This document shows, one piece after another, positions 21,095 to 32,556 of a stretch of 40,406 bases of DNA (position 1 is its first letter; the number at the start of each line of letters is the position of its first letter). A program made the translations under genes and the position numbers. The DNA comes from Plantago elongata (lineage: Eukaryota > Streptophyta > Magnoliopsida > Lamiales > Plantaginaceae), in assembly GCA_036897095.1 (NCBI GenBank), contig JAYMSP010000839.1, forward strand, positions 1 through 40,406. Direction: 5' to 3'. The notes under the pieces are model-generated. The model saw nothing but the letters and a program-made list of their open reading frames with translations, made no database searches and was not told the origin of the DNA.

Positions 21095-23287
21095 AACATA
21101 ATGCAATATAAATTTTTTATTTACGAATTAAAATTTATTTATAATTAAAGTTAAAAGCAGTTGATATAAAACAAAACTAAAATGGAAACAATAAAATGGG
21201 ATGTACCTATAATTTGAAGTTCGATGGGAGAATAATTTATATGATATTAATTATTTCAAAGGTTCGAGAAAGCAAAAACTTCTAAATTACCTATAAAAAA
21301 TATTTCAAAATTTGGTTAAAGTAACATTAATTTGTCAATATGTAAGAATGAATATCACAGTAGTAAATTTTTGTTAAATCATATAGCGTAGATAAGGAAT
21401 ACGCTTCATATGCGTAGTGTGTGTCACTAATTCTAGTTAAAAATAGGTGAATAAATATGTAGTTTATAAAATTTGAACCCATGGCCTCTCAAGTTCTAGA
21501 GCATATAAATAATCACTTGGAGACATCTCACAATTGGTCTACTTCCTTTATATATATGTATATATATAAACACACGCTTGGTGGTATTATCATCTTAAAA
21601 TATCTACAAAGTCAAAAACATACTAGAAACTAATTAAAGATGAGTATCATAAACTAAACCTTTTTTTGTTGTTTCAAAAAGAAAATTAAATATTTTTACA
21701 ATGATGATAATTCGTAAATAGCACGTAAATTTCTTTTAGATACAAGATTATTATTACAATCTTTTGGACAAATTTATTTTCAATGTCAAACTTAATTACA
21801 ACATTTCAATCATTCTCTATACGAAGAAAATAATAACACATTTCAGGAACGAATACATATCCTCTTGATTACAGGATGTCTCAGCTTGTCACTCGGCATC
21901 AAACATTTTGACTAAATAGCCCGTGAATTGACACCAAAAATAGTTTAATGTAAATTACGGTTTCTTGCCAATTCAACTCAAAGTCTTGTATGATCAACTT
22001 GAATTATACTAAATGCATGTTATATCTAATGATTTTATGAAATTTAAAACTAAAAGGTATTTCAAATATATTATGCAATAAAATCTCTATAAATTAATAA
22101 TGTTGGGACCATAATATTTTATTAATTTAACAAAATATCATATAATCGATGAATTAATAGCTTAAAATTTTAAGAGGTTTTACGTATATGCATGATTGAC
22201 CAATTTTTTATTTTAAGTGCATCGGCACCGGAATATTTTAAATGAGATTTTATGTTTATGCTTAATTAATTATAAGAAGCTTTAAAATGTAATATCACAT
22301 AAAATTTTAACATAAAACTTTGAAGGCTATGAGTAGGACATTGGAACCTAGTGGATCATTGATGATGCGGTATGATCGATTGATATTGATGAAATCGTTC
22401 GAGCAAATAAGGCTCTCCTCAAGGCTGCACATTAGATCAAATTCTATCCGTTGAACATACATCCATAAAAATCGATGAAAAAAAAGTCTATCCATTATCC
22501 GATCTCGCATGGATGGATCAGATTGCGGATCAACCCGCTCAGATCTAGATAGATCCACTACCTCTCAAATTTATAAAAGAAAAATGTTTTCCAAAATATT
22601 ATTCGTGAAAATTATCTAAACGATAACAATGTCACAAGTTCGAATATTCAAAATAAATATAACACGTTAAATTCGTGCGTATAAGATACCAAATTATGCG
22701 ACTAGCAAAGTATCATACCTAATTAGAAGTGTATATACGATTAAATAAAACTCCAATAATTCCACATGAGAACATTTGACAAGTGTCATGTCCGACCATC
22801 TCCTTACGATATGAAAATTTTGTATCAATTATCCAATCCGTTAGTTAATTGATCTAATCTAGTTGATCCATACATATGAGTAAACAAATACACCTTATTT
22901 AATTTTTTCTTAATTTATTAACCTACTTCATCATTCCCGGATCAAGGATTCTTTATGTACTTTGTGGGTTTTTAACCTTTGTCACACTATAAATTAAATT
23001 TAAATCATAAGTAAAATTAAAAAAATTGTATTTTACATCACTGTCAAACTATTATTATAAAAAAGTCAACCAATTTAAATGAACGGAAATCAAACTATTC
23101 TCTAATCTCTTTTGTACGAATGATGATGATGAAGCCGGTGAATATAAAGTGAAGATGGACAAAGAAAAATAAAAAATGTATGATAAAAGTGCTTTTTTTT
23201 TAACTAGATGTGATAAAATTTGTCATAATTGTAATCTTACAATATTGAATAAATATAATATTAATCTAACACTAGACTCGTTTGTTA
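21095..23287. other. AT-rich repeat-laden spacer, no gene seen
   Basis: About 2.2 kb without a credible ORF. A (TA)n-type run (TATATATATGTATATATATA) lies near 21550. CTCTATAAATTAATAATGTTGG near 22085 resembles a dispersed plant repeat. A GATC-rich patch lies at 22340-22560 with several GGATCA/TGATCC repeats; its ORF has no recognised family. Confidence 0.45.
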
Positions 23288-23460
23288 ATGGTCTGGTGGT
23301 TAAGTAACTAGCCAATGAGCACATTGGCAAGTGATCGATTTCCTGGCTTTGTGTGACATTTTTTCAATTAAATTTATAATAATAAAATTATATTTATAAT
23401 TAATAATAATGATAGTAAATAAAATAAATAAATAATAATAAAATTTAAAATTTAATAAAT
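23288..23460 (+). mobile_element. Possible tRNA-derived SINE fragment
   Basis: TGGTCTGGTGGTTAAG at 23293 resembles an RNA polymerase III A box, and GTGATCGATTTCC near 23330 a degraded B box, about 36 bp apart as in tRNA genes. A TA-rich tail with AATAATAATAAAAT follows. The sequence cannot be folded into a convincing tRNA, so a SINE head is the better reading. Confidence 0.35.
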
Positions 23461-23548
23461 TAGAACTTTTAATTTTTGAGGGTAAATTTAGTATTTTACT
23501 TAAAAAATTATTTTTTATATTTAAATATTCTTTTGACAAATTGACGAA

Positions 23549-23577
23549 TGCCCTTTCGTCAAAAGGTGAAAGGGCGA
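23549..23577. other. Short perfect hairpin
   Basis: GCCCTTTC and GAAAGGGC pair around a ten-base loop. The flanks hold related TTGACAAATTGACGAA and TTTGTCAATTTGGCGAA strings, so this may be the remnant of an element end. Confidence 0.5.
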
Positions 23578-23693
23578 TCTTCATTTGTCAATTTGGCGAA
23601 TTAATATAGAGCGTTAGATCAACGATCCAACGCCATATAATCATTTGTCTAATATCAGACATAGTGAATGGTGCCTGATTGTATAACAACCGA

Positions 23694-24450
23694 TTCTTTG
23701 TTTTTGTTTTTGTTTGTGTAGTAAAGTTTTGTATTGTGTTCATGTTTGCACCTCCAAGTAGTTGCCACACCTCCACCTCTCTTATTGAGTTGTTTAGTTT
23801 TGTTTTGAACATAGAACTTATAAGTTGTCTATTTGATTTGAGCAAAAGAGTTAATTGTTGAAGTGAAAATAAAAATCTTTTGATTGTTACAAAAAATCAC
23901 ATTTTATTATATTTTATAACGAATCGAAACTTTTTCAAACCTTTTTCGTGATGTTTCAGAATTTCAAAAGATCGAGATGAACTCCCGAAACGAGATTTTA
24001 ATATATAAGAGTTTTTCGAGGGTTGGAAGAGTCGAAATTTAAAATTTTCGAAAATACTATCTATAAAATAAATAATATCCGAAGTTTAGGGTCGCTCAAG
24101 CCCGCTCCCTAGGTCCACCCTGAATCAAGATAATAAGGTAATTATTAGTCAATATTATTCATAGATTAAAATTTCGTTTCGGGAGGTCATCTCGATCTTT
24201 CGAAATTTCGAGACGTCTTGGAAAAGTTTCGGACAAGTTTCGATTCACCATAATATGCAATTTTTCTTTGAACAATGAACAAATTTTTATTTTCACTTGG
24301 ACAATTAACTCTTTTGCTCAAATCAAATAAACAGCTTATAAGTCCTATGTTCAAATCAAATAAACAAACAAATATTGAAAGAGGTGGAAACCAAAGGTGC
24401 AAACATGAACAAAATACAAAACTTGAATACTCAAACATAAACAAAGAAAA
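23694..24450. repeat. Second foldback: arms 23694..24003 and 24163..24450
   Basis: The left arm reads TTTGTATTGTGTTCATGTTTGCACC, then TTATAAGTTGTCTATTTGATTTGAGCAAAAG, then CGATCGAAAC-type sequence to AACTCCCGAAACGAG. The right arm is its reverse complement with substitutions and one duplicated CAAATCAAATAAACA block. The spacer is about 160 bp. The right arm abuts the right arm of the larger inverted repeat, suggesting both belong to one rearranged repeat family. Confidence 0.8.
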
Positions 24451-24909
24451 TTCAAAACTTAATTAATTACTACTCAAAATTAGCAGTAGCTACAATACCT
24501 CCTGTTTGTTTCCGAAAATCTGAAACAGAGATATAGCAATTGACCTTGAATTCAATATAGGAGAATGCGTTAGCTGGAGAAGGGCAGAAGGCATGAGATA
24601 TGGGAATCAATTCCACATAGGTATTTACTTAATTAGGTGATTTGAAGAGATTTTAATTTGGTGGATTCTTAGAAGATTCAGTTTCCGAATCTTGGATAGA
24701 GTCTGCTAATTGGAAATATAAATATATATAGCAGTCACGAAACGAGACAAAATTGAGAAGATTCGGATTTCCGATCGAAAACGGCGAGAAGGGCTGAAAT
24801 TTCGACGGAACAAAGAATGACGATAAGAATGTGTTGTTCCGTGTCGATGCTTGGAAAACCGGAAAATTTCGGCAGTTTCGTACAGCACGAGACGAGATTT
24901 AGTTCCATG
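24450..24909 (-). repeat. Right arm of long inverted repeat (partner 18795..19245)
   Basis: Reverse complement of 18795..19245. Read on the minus strand it looks like a leader plus first exon: a TATATATATTTATA stretch near 24725, then the ATG at 24594. It lies about 570 bp upstream of the PP2C gene and points away from it. Confidence 0.85.
24499..24594 (-). other. Candidate first exon (32 codons) in right inverted-repeat arm
   Basis: The frame opens MPSALLQLTHSPILNSR, basic and hydrophobic like an organelle-targeting start, and reaches GNKQE at a GAG|GTATTG splice donor in phase 0. The homologous copy at 19101..19190 keeps the frame with a six-base indel. No following exon is found on this strand, so it is at best a truncated gene. 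I do not recognise the product. Confidence 0.3.
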
Positions 24910-25482
24910 GTATTATTAACATCAAACACTTTTACTGTTTTGCAGTATATAAAAGGTAGTTAGCAGATTGGGATGTGTACTTAAAATTTCTATATGGAAA
25001 TAAACCCCGCTAAGTCCCATGTACGTATAATTATTTATCCGAACTCTTTGAAGAGTCTAAAAAGTACAACATTAAAAGATTCATCTACACAATTAATATA
25101 TAACAATACACAATTTATAAATATACAAAAATCTACAATTTATAAATAAAATCTTATAATTAATATACAATATTTCAGTACTAAAACTACTACCTTCACC
25201 AGTTGTGACAACTTATTTAACTGAGAATCCAAACTTGTTACCTTAGATTAATTACGATAAACTTCTTATCATAATTGAAGTGCGCGCACTAGCCCACCCA
25301 AACTTCTTATTTAACTGAAATCCAAACTTGTTATCTTCAATCTATTTACATCGATCAGAATTTAAAAAAAGGAACTATTTACATCGATCTGATTAATTAA
25401 CTAGCGCAAATTAAACTCTACTACTATCTGTAACTCAAGAATCATAATCCATCCGATTAATTGAATTTGCTCCTTATTCGTC
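24910..25482. other. 5' flank of the PP2C gene
   Basis: AT-rich, with a local duplication (CAAACTTCTTATTTAACTG and CCAAACTTGTTA strings at about 25220-25340) and repeated TTACATCGATC near 25345 and 25380. No clear TATA box is seen close to the ATG. Confidence 0.45.
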
Positions 25483-26256
25483 ATGAGTAATCTGGACTTG
25501 ACCATGCTTCCTGGTTCCTTTTACGTACCCAAACGGAACCTGTCAAAACCTGACGGAGAAGATGCACACTTTTTCGACAAGACAGCGCAAGTAATTGGCG
25601 TGGCAGATGGAATCGGGGGATGGTCTCGATACGGCATTGATTCAGGGGAGTATTCAAGAGCATTGATGAAGAACGCAGCCAAGTCGAAATCCGTTCTTGA
25701 GTCCAAATTTCTTGGTTTTGCTGTGGATCCTCAACAAGTCCTTGAGGAGGCGTTCTTGACTACAGTCGAGAAAGGCACATCTACCTGTTGCATAGTCTCA
25801 CTCAATGAAAACATCCTTCGTGCTGTAAACTTGGGCGATAGTGGATTCGTAGTGATCAGGGGTGGAAAGGTAGTCTACAAGTCACCTGTGCAGCAACATG
25901 GATTCAATTGTCCGTACCAGATGGGCTATGGGGAGTTTTACAGGGACGGTCCTTGGGATGCGGAGGAGATCGAGGTGGTTTTGGAAGATGGTGATGTTGT
26001 CGTTGTTGGGACGGATGGGCTGTTTGATAACGTGTTTACGTTTGATATTGAGCCGGTTGTGGCTCGTTGCTTGGCGGAAAGGAAATCACCCGGTGTGCTT
26101 GCGAAGATGTTAGCGGAGTTGGCGGTTGAGAATTCTTTGGATGACGAGAAGGAGAGTCCGTTTGAGATCGCCGCAGAACATGCTGGGGAAGATCATAGTG
26201 GTGGCAAGTACGATGATGTTACCGTAGTTGCGGCTTATGTATATCTTAGTTGTTAG
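25483..26256 (+). CDS. Intronless PP2C-family protein phosphatase
   Basis: One exon encodes 257 residues of a metal-dependent Ser/Thr phosphatase of the plant PP2C 55/80-like (PTC7/SpoIIE-type) group. Seen: GSFYVPKRN at 11-19, GEDAHF at 25-30, ADGIGGW at 41-47 with the metal-binding Asp, EYSRALM at 56-62, GDSGF at 118-122, SPVQQH at 134-139, GTDGLFDN at 176-183 and GKYDDVTVV at 241-249. The acidic metal ligands expected in these motifs are all present, so it is probably active. Family members usually carry a long N-terminal region with an organelle transit peptide and several introns. This copy starts just before the catalytic domain and has no intron, which fits a retrocopy or a truncated duplicate with its ORF kept intact. 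The start at 25483 is the first ATG of the frame. Confidence 0.85.
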   Translation: MSNLDLTMLPGSFYVPKRNLSKPDGEDAHFFDKTAQVIGVADGIGGWSRYGIDSGEYSRALMKNAAKSKSVLESKFLGFAVDPQQVLEEAFLTTVEKGTSTCCIVSLNENILRAVNLGDSGFVVIRGGKVVYKSPVQQHGFNCPYQMGYGEFYRDGPWDAEEIEVVLEDGDVVVVGTDGLFDNVFTFDIEPVVARCLAERKSPGVLAKMLAELAVENSLDDEKESPFEIAAEHAGEDHSGGKYDDVTVVAAYVYLSC

Positions 26257-26269
26257 AATTTCAAGTCCG

Positions 26270-26407
26270 TTCAAGTACAAATTCGTTGTATAAAAACAAA
26301 TTCAGATGAACAAGTAGCGTTTTATGTAAAGTTTCTTTTGTTCAAGTTCGAATTTGTTGGGTAAACTCTGATGAACGAGTAGGGATTTATGTAAAGTTTC
26401 TTCAGAC
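26270..26407 (+). repeat. Tandem duplication of about 70 bp in the PP2C 3' UTR
   Basis: Unit 1 (26270..26340) and unit 2 (26341..26407) share TTCAAGT, AAATTCGTTG-like sequence, GATGAACAAGTAG-like sequence and TTATGTAAAGTTTCTT in order, with about a dozen differences. It lies just after the stop codon. Confidence 0.8.
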
Positions 26408-28140
26408 CAGAATTTAATCTATGGGATATTTAAAGCAGTATAAGTAAACTCTCTATAATACTGTATTATATAACTAGAGAAATTAAGATAGATCAACGAA
26501 CATTACAACTATATAATTATAATCATCATATAGTTACAACTATATAATAATCATCATATAATTTACGAAATAGACATATTTATTAATAAGAACATCAGTT
26601 TGTATCTCAAATCTCCTACAAATGTAAATCATATATAATTTTATAATATTGCGATGTTGAATAATTTAAAATCATTATATTGTACCATTTAAGAAAACTT
26701 TTATAAAATTTACATTTTAACATTGTTTAAATTTTAATAAATATATGATATATAATACTAGTGAGTTGATGTTACAAAGTGAGAGAGGAAATTGATAAAG
26801 CAGTAAAGCAAATTATATATTTTTAATAATGGGAGATAATAAGTTTTCAAAAAAAGGAAATGCCAATCTTAAAGAAAAATTACGATATAATAAATGTGAA
26901 CTTTATTAAAAAATATGTATTTTCTAGAATTTTAAGTTTTTGTTTAAATTTGTGAGGTGGATGAAAATTCGGTTAATGTCATATGCAAAGCGACTTAGAG
27001 TAACATATGGTGACGAGATAATTGATTCATCTATTCTTGATTGTCTTGGCACCACAAAATTACCAAATATAAAACGAAGTGCAACTCTCTTGGTAAGACC
27101 CTTTAGCTCCAGCCAATATATTGTGGTTCAAGTTACCCTTTAACCATTTCGGAGAAAAACAAAATCACCGGGCATGTTATTGCAACCCAATATACTGTAG
27201 GTCAGCAGTACGAGTTCAGTATAACTTCTCAAAACCTTAAACTTTATCAAGCTTTACATACGTCACAATGTGCAGTGCAGCATTGCCTCATGTACACCCT
27301 AAATTGGCAAACAGCTAAAATTCAAATAAACAACTTATTATTTTTAGTATTGAATCAGTCGCATCCAGTGATTTTGTCAATTCGAATACTGTTTTATGTA
27401 TAAAATAGACCATTTGAATTGGCAAAAGCCAATTCGAATTCAAATTCTATACCAAACAATCACTTATAACCCGGATTCACACACCCTCCACATCCACATA
27501 TCCTGAATGCAACATTCAGAACATATACCACTACTACCTTGTGTCAACCACAAAAACTAACCCCACTTCTCCATATTTCACTTCACTTACAGGAAGCACT
27601 CCATGTTGAACGAGTACATTCCTCTAAAATGCCCAGAACAAACTGAATACTACCGGAACCAAGATAAAGAGATTGCACCGGCATACTAGAAAACCAACAA
27701 AACCAACGCTTGGGCAAGAAAGGGCTCCCAAATCTAATGACACAATTTGATCAAACGCATCCAGCTGCTGATATAATCACTAACTTGTGATCACAAAGTT
27801 ATAAACACCAAACGAAAAATTAAGCTCAGAGTTCCATAAAAATTAACACAAAAATCCGACTTACACAGAATGAAACCAAACAAAATTTTGGATCCACCCT
27901 AACCAAGAGCAACATGAACAAGACCATATTCAGGAAGAAAGGAGAAATAACTGGCATATAGCTACTTCACACAAGAGCAAAAACGACTATAGAGTCCTAA
28001 CTGTAAACAATATAACCTCCGATTTCCAACCTGCAGCTGTATAATAATATATGGCCACCAGATCCAATAAAAACTCGGAAAATTTCATGTCACAAAACAA
28101 TCCAACAGGCCAAGTTATTATGATTGGCCAATCCAACCCC
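26408..28140. other. Spacer between PP2C and HSP gene B
   Basis: No credible gene. Short local duplication ACAACTATATAAT...AATCATCATATA at 26504-26562. A 67-codon frame at 26940-27143 shows no known motif. CAAATTCTATACCAAACAATCAC near 27441 is the end of the small hAT-like repeat also seen at 9352 and 35969. The part nearest 28140 probably holds the 3' UTR of HSP gene B. Confidence 0.45.
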
Positions 28141-31100
28141 TTAGGCAGATTTCTGATCACTCTCAGATTTATCAGTCTCCATTGGCTCTGCTGCAGGTGC
28201 TGCTTCACTGTTTCCAGATCCAGCTGTATCTGCTGCATCTGCATTTTGGCTAGGGCTAGAGGTCGGTTTCTCAGACCCTTGAGATTGTGAGTCTGCACCT
28301 TGGGAAGGTGCTGGCGAAGCTGGCTCAACAGGCTTTGGCTTTGGCTTCGGCTTCATCATTACTGGCCTACAAAACCTGTGCCAAATGATAGCCAATTCAG
28401 ATATCTGACAAGGAAAGTATATGCTACGAATTTTTCAAGCAGATGGAATTTCTTGAAAAGGAAGAAAAAGTATTGAAAAAAGCATGTGAAGGAGTTGTCA
28501 GGGAATATTAAGTTGGTAAAAGCTAAGAAGGCTAGAGTTTAAACAAAAGTGCTGAAACGAGTCGAGCTTTTTTCGAGCTGCTGGATGCTCAGCTCAGAAA
28601 AATGTCAACTCATTTGGCTCGGCTCATTTGCAGCCAGCTACTATTAAAGTGAAGCAGCAATGTGTTCTTATAACTGATCAAGAGAAAAAGACAATCTTGC
28701 TAAAAATGAGTTCAAGGCCATTGCATACCCTCCAAGCATTGTCATAAAACATATAGCCTTGATAAAGAATGCTGCAATGGAATGACTGTTTTACAAAATT
28801 ATATAGAGAAACCCAACTAAAACCTGCACAATATGTAACTTACCGGTCAAGAGCCTCAGCCTTCTTCCTCACATCAGCAGACAAAAGAGCTGGTGTAGCA
28901 TGCTTTGGGAGTGTATCTTGGTGCTGCTTCTTCTCTCTTAGCCAAGCTTCAGCTTCCACACATTCATTCAAGACCTGGAATAGAAGAATAAGTTAGTCAC
29001 TCACAAGTTTATGTTAATACATCATACTCCTTAGTTAACAAATTGTGCCTACCATACCTTTTGTTTCTCAGAAACATCAATATGATCAAACTTAGGCTCG
29101 GTAGACAGTGCCGCTTCCCTATAACTGTTGATGCAATACATGAGTTGGTCAATCACAGACCCCCTCTCTGAGTGCTCTTTGAAACGCTCCTCAATTGGAT
29201 CACCTTGCTGCGGATGAATGTAATTCTCCAGTTAGTACACAATAGGAGAACACATTAAACTCTACTAAGTATGATGTCTACTTACCTTCTTGAGCTCCTC
29301 CAGCTTAGCTACATACACACCCTTGGTTTCATCTTCACCATCCTCATACAACCAATCTTCCACCTCTTGCAGTCTAGATATGAACTGTTCCCTCTCTGGA
29401 TCCGTAACAAACTCGTGAAATTTGTCGTTAAGCTGTAGCCACAAAATCATGTTGGTACTGTGTACTCGGAGAAATTGCTCTAAAGACCAAGTTACAAAAA
29501 CATACCTTGTTTCGCATGTCATAAACATATGCCTCAACGGCGTTTTTCTTGTCTTTGGTTTCTTCCATAACACGGTCCTGCAGAGCCATCTCAAATTCCT
29601 TCTCAACAGCTTTTTGCACGTCTGCAGCTGCCATTGCACCATAAACAATTTCCGATACAGGAACATTAATCTTCTTGACCTTTTTCTTGGGAGCCTCCAC
29701 CTAACCAAGTAACCATATAATGTCACGGACATGTCAATAATACATATATGATATAACTTCACTAAAACAGGACAAGATTGATGATCTTCTTTAAGATTTC
29801 TGGACAACCATTTAAAATCCGAAACTTTTATATTCTTTGGAGTTTGGAAACAACATAGAGGACTTAACTCACCTTTGAGTCTGTCTCCATCTGAGTTGGC
29901 TTATCCCCAGAGTCTGGCACACCATTTTCAGCTCCAGGACCTTCAGCTTTCGCATCTTGCATATTTACATCAGTTTCAGCAGCAACCCCAGGAGCAGGGT
30001 CGGCAGAGGCCTCATCTGTTTCCATCTTGGCAGGTTCCTTTGCCGCTTCTTTCACAACTGGAACCTCTGTTTCTTCCTCTTCCAGAAGCTGTTGCAAAAT
30101 CTACGAATTAGCGTTTGAAAAGGGATTCTAGAAAGTTCTCAGTTAGAATTGAACTCTAGTTTCTGATTCAATTTAGATAAATCTATTGTCAGATAAAGCA
30201 AGAACAATGCCCTACACGAACTTCTAGTGCCTAATAAACAGTAATTGTAGCAGAGTTCAGTAAACTGAAACTCAGCAATTCCACATATCTCAACAAATAA
30301 CTAGATATCTCAACAGTTCCCTGTGAACATTCCCTTCTATTAAAATTTGAATCTCGGACAACACATTCATAGAAAATATATATACACTTGAAAAGATTAA
30401 ACTTCACAAGAAAAGAGATTGATGGTGACTGATAGTACAAAATATGTTGCCATGAGAGCTTACCGTTGCTGATTCAACAGAAACAATACCGTGTAGATTC
30501 AGTCGTATTTTAAGCTTCAGTTTTGACCGCTCACCCTTCGTGGATTTGAAAGGTCCAATCTAATCAAGATTTAAAAAAAAAAAGATTGAATGGGTATAAT
30601 GTTGCTATTTGATGTATTTTAAACAACAAATTAGAAGTTGACAAGAGAGATTTAGTTACCGTGTAAGTGCTTATCTTTGAACCTGCTTGCAGTTCGCTAA
30701 CATCAACATATTGTACATCCACTGTGAAGGTCTCAGATCTGTAGAAAGTCAAAGCCTTCACACTAGGTATTGGGTTGCCCTTGGGAAATACAACAGTGCT
30801 CTGCTGATTATCAGCCCCTCCATTCTCCGCATCTGTAGCAGGAGTCTTCCACGATAAAGCAATGGGGAAAGGGAAGTTCTCATTAACCTGATACAAAGGA
30901 GAATAATTAATTACATTGCATTCATGAATGACTTCCATTTGCAACGCATACATGTGCCATGTTAAATATTCTAAAAATAAGTTGATTATTTGTAACAGGA
31001 GCAATAAGAAAAGGGCAGGAAGAAAACTAATGATAGTATAAATATCATGAAACAGTCCTATATTAGCGAACTATTCAGTTGTAATGCTGCAGTTCATTGG

Positions 31101-32556
31101 AATCTAGAGTAGATGGAGGGAAATGCTTTAACAGCACATTGGATTCCTTGGGAATTAACAAGGATCTTCACAGTACAGTTAAAACTATGAAATGATTCTA
31201 AGAGCTGTACAGGAAAAGTCCCTTTCCTGAAACTGATAACAGAAATTGCAAGCAAGATAATGGATAATTATGTAATTCATTTGTAACCAACTACTCCATA
31301 GCATGGGATAAACAGTAAGGATACAAATATTGACATAAGATCGCAAATTGAGAATTAAAGATTATGAGAATTGTCGAAGGTAATACCTGGAATTCCCTCA
31401 CTTTAAATGTAGGGCTGAGAATTGCACATTGCAATGCGGAGCCTTTGGCAACGCATTCACTTGCATTCATTGTCCGCCGGGGCTCCTTCCCGAAGTACTC
31501 AGTCAAGATCCTAATGATTGCAGGAACTCGTGAACCTGAGCCAACAACTTCAACTGAATGTATGTTCTCAATTGTCAGTCCAGAGTCCAGAAGAGCTTTC
31601 TCCAAAGGCTTCTTAACGCGTTCCAGAATTGGGATACTGATGTTCTCAAACTCATCTCTCTTAATGAAACCCCTGACATCCTTCTCTTCCATCAGACACT
31701 CGATGTTCAGAGGTGCCTCAGGGTTTGCACTTAGAACCTTCTTTAGCTTCTCACAAGCAGTACGCAACCTGAGACATGCCCTGGCATTCTGATAGACATC
31801 AATTTTATATTCATCCCTGAACTTTGCAGCAAAATGCTTGAACAGAGCTTCATCAAAATCTCTTCCACCAAGAGACCTGTCGAAAGAATGCGCTAATATT
31901 TTCAGCTGACCTTTCTTGAAGGCAGCAATACAAACTTGTAGACTAGCATGACCGACATCGACAAAAGCAACATTCATTGCTTCAGTTTCGGGCAAGTCAG
32001 TCTTATAAATACCGTAAGCTAATGCAGTGGCAGTGGTCTCGTGAATAAGATGAAGAGGGTGCAATCCAGCAATAGTTGCTGCATCTATAACAGCTCTCCT
32101 CTGAAGGTCAGTAAAATACACAGGTATGCCAATGCAACAGTCTACAACTGCTGCATTCAAGTTCTTCTCAGCTATGCTCTTCATATCAGAAAACATCATC
32201 CCTAGAACCTGGGTAGGTGTAAACGTCTTGGTATCGCCCAAATAACGAGCATGAATCAAGGGAAACCCATCAGGCCCCTCAGAAACCGTGAAGGGCAGAG
32301 ATTTCAGATCGCTCTGCACTTCAGGATCTGCGTACTTGCGCCCAATCAATCTCTTCATTTGAGTAATTGTATTTTTGGGGTTCATCATACTCGACGCTGC
32401 TCCAGCCGTTCCAAGGAACCGCTGCTTATCCCCAAAACACACAATGGCAGGAGTTTCACGTTTCGACTCATCATTAAGTACAACATCAATACCTCTTTGC
32501 CTCGCTACGGCAACAACACAGCTCTCATTCCCAAAATCAAATCCTACAACACTCAT
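28141..32556 (-). CDS. HSP70-15: HSP110-class heat shock 70 kDa protein 14/15-like (copy B), 9 coding exons
   Basis: Minus-strand exons are 32556..31387, 30887..30660, 30559..30464, 30088..29873, 29700..29506, 29432..29286, 29207..29058, 28974..28844 and 28375..28141. Each is the same length as in copy A, giving 855 residues. The ATPase motifs match copy A (FDFGNESC, GIPVYFTDLQRRA, HETTATALAYG, FVDVGHASLQ, GGRDFD, VVGSGSRVP). The acidic insertion reads VVKEAAKEPAKMETDE, and the tail is KPKPKPVEPA then PMETDKSESDQKSA. Protein similarity to copy A is high throughout, with most changes in the acidic loop and C-terminal tail. The introns are shorter and free of the large insertions of copy A. The nine-exon pattern, UTR intron and promoter block are all shared, so the pair arose by duplication of the whole gene. 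Nothing suggests loss of function. Confidence 0.94.

Noticed and set aside
22307-22558. Minus-strand ORF containing RSERVDPQSDPSMRDR
   Set aside because: It lies in a GATC-rich repeat patch, has no recognised domain, promoter or splice context, and is probably a chance frame.
23293-23345. tRNA gene
   Set aside because: A-box- and B-box-like strings are present, but no acceptor stem or cloverleaf can be formed, so it was kept only as a possible SINE head.
18795-24909. Mutator-type (MULE) transposon with 450-bp terminal repeats
   Set aside because: Length and spacing would fit, but no 9-bp target duplication flanks the arms, no transposase is found inside, and the arms look leader- and exon-like.
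26940-27143. 67-codon plus-strand ORF
   Set aside because: No motif, AT-rich surroundings and no supporting context.
31364-31792. Long plus-strand ORF of 142 codons
   Set aside because: It is antisense to the ATPase exon of HSP gene B and has no known motif. Similar shadows occur over copy A.
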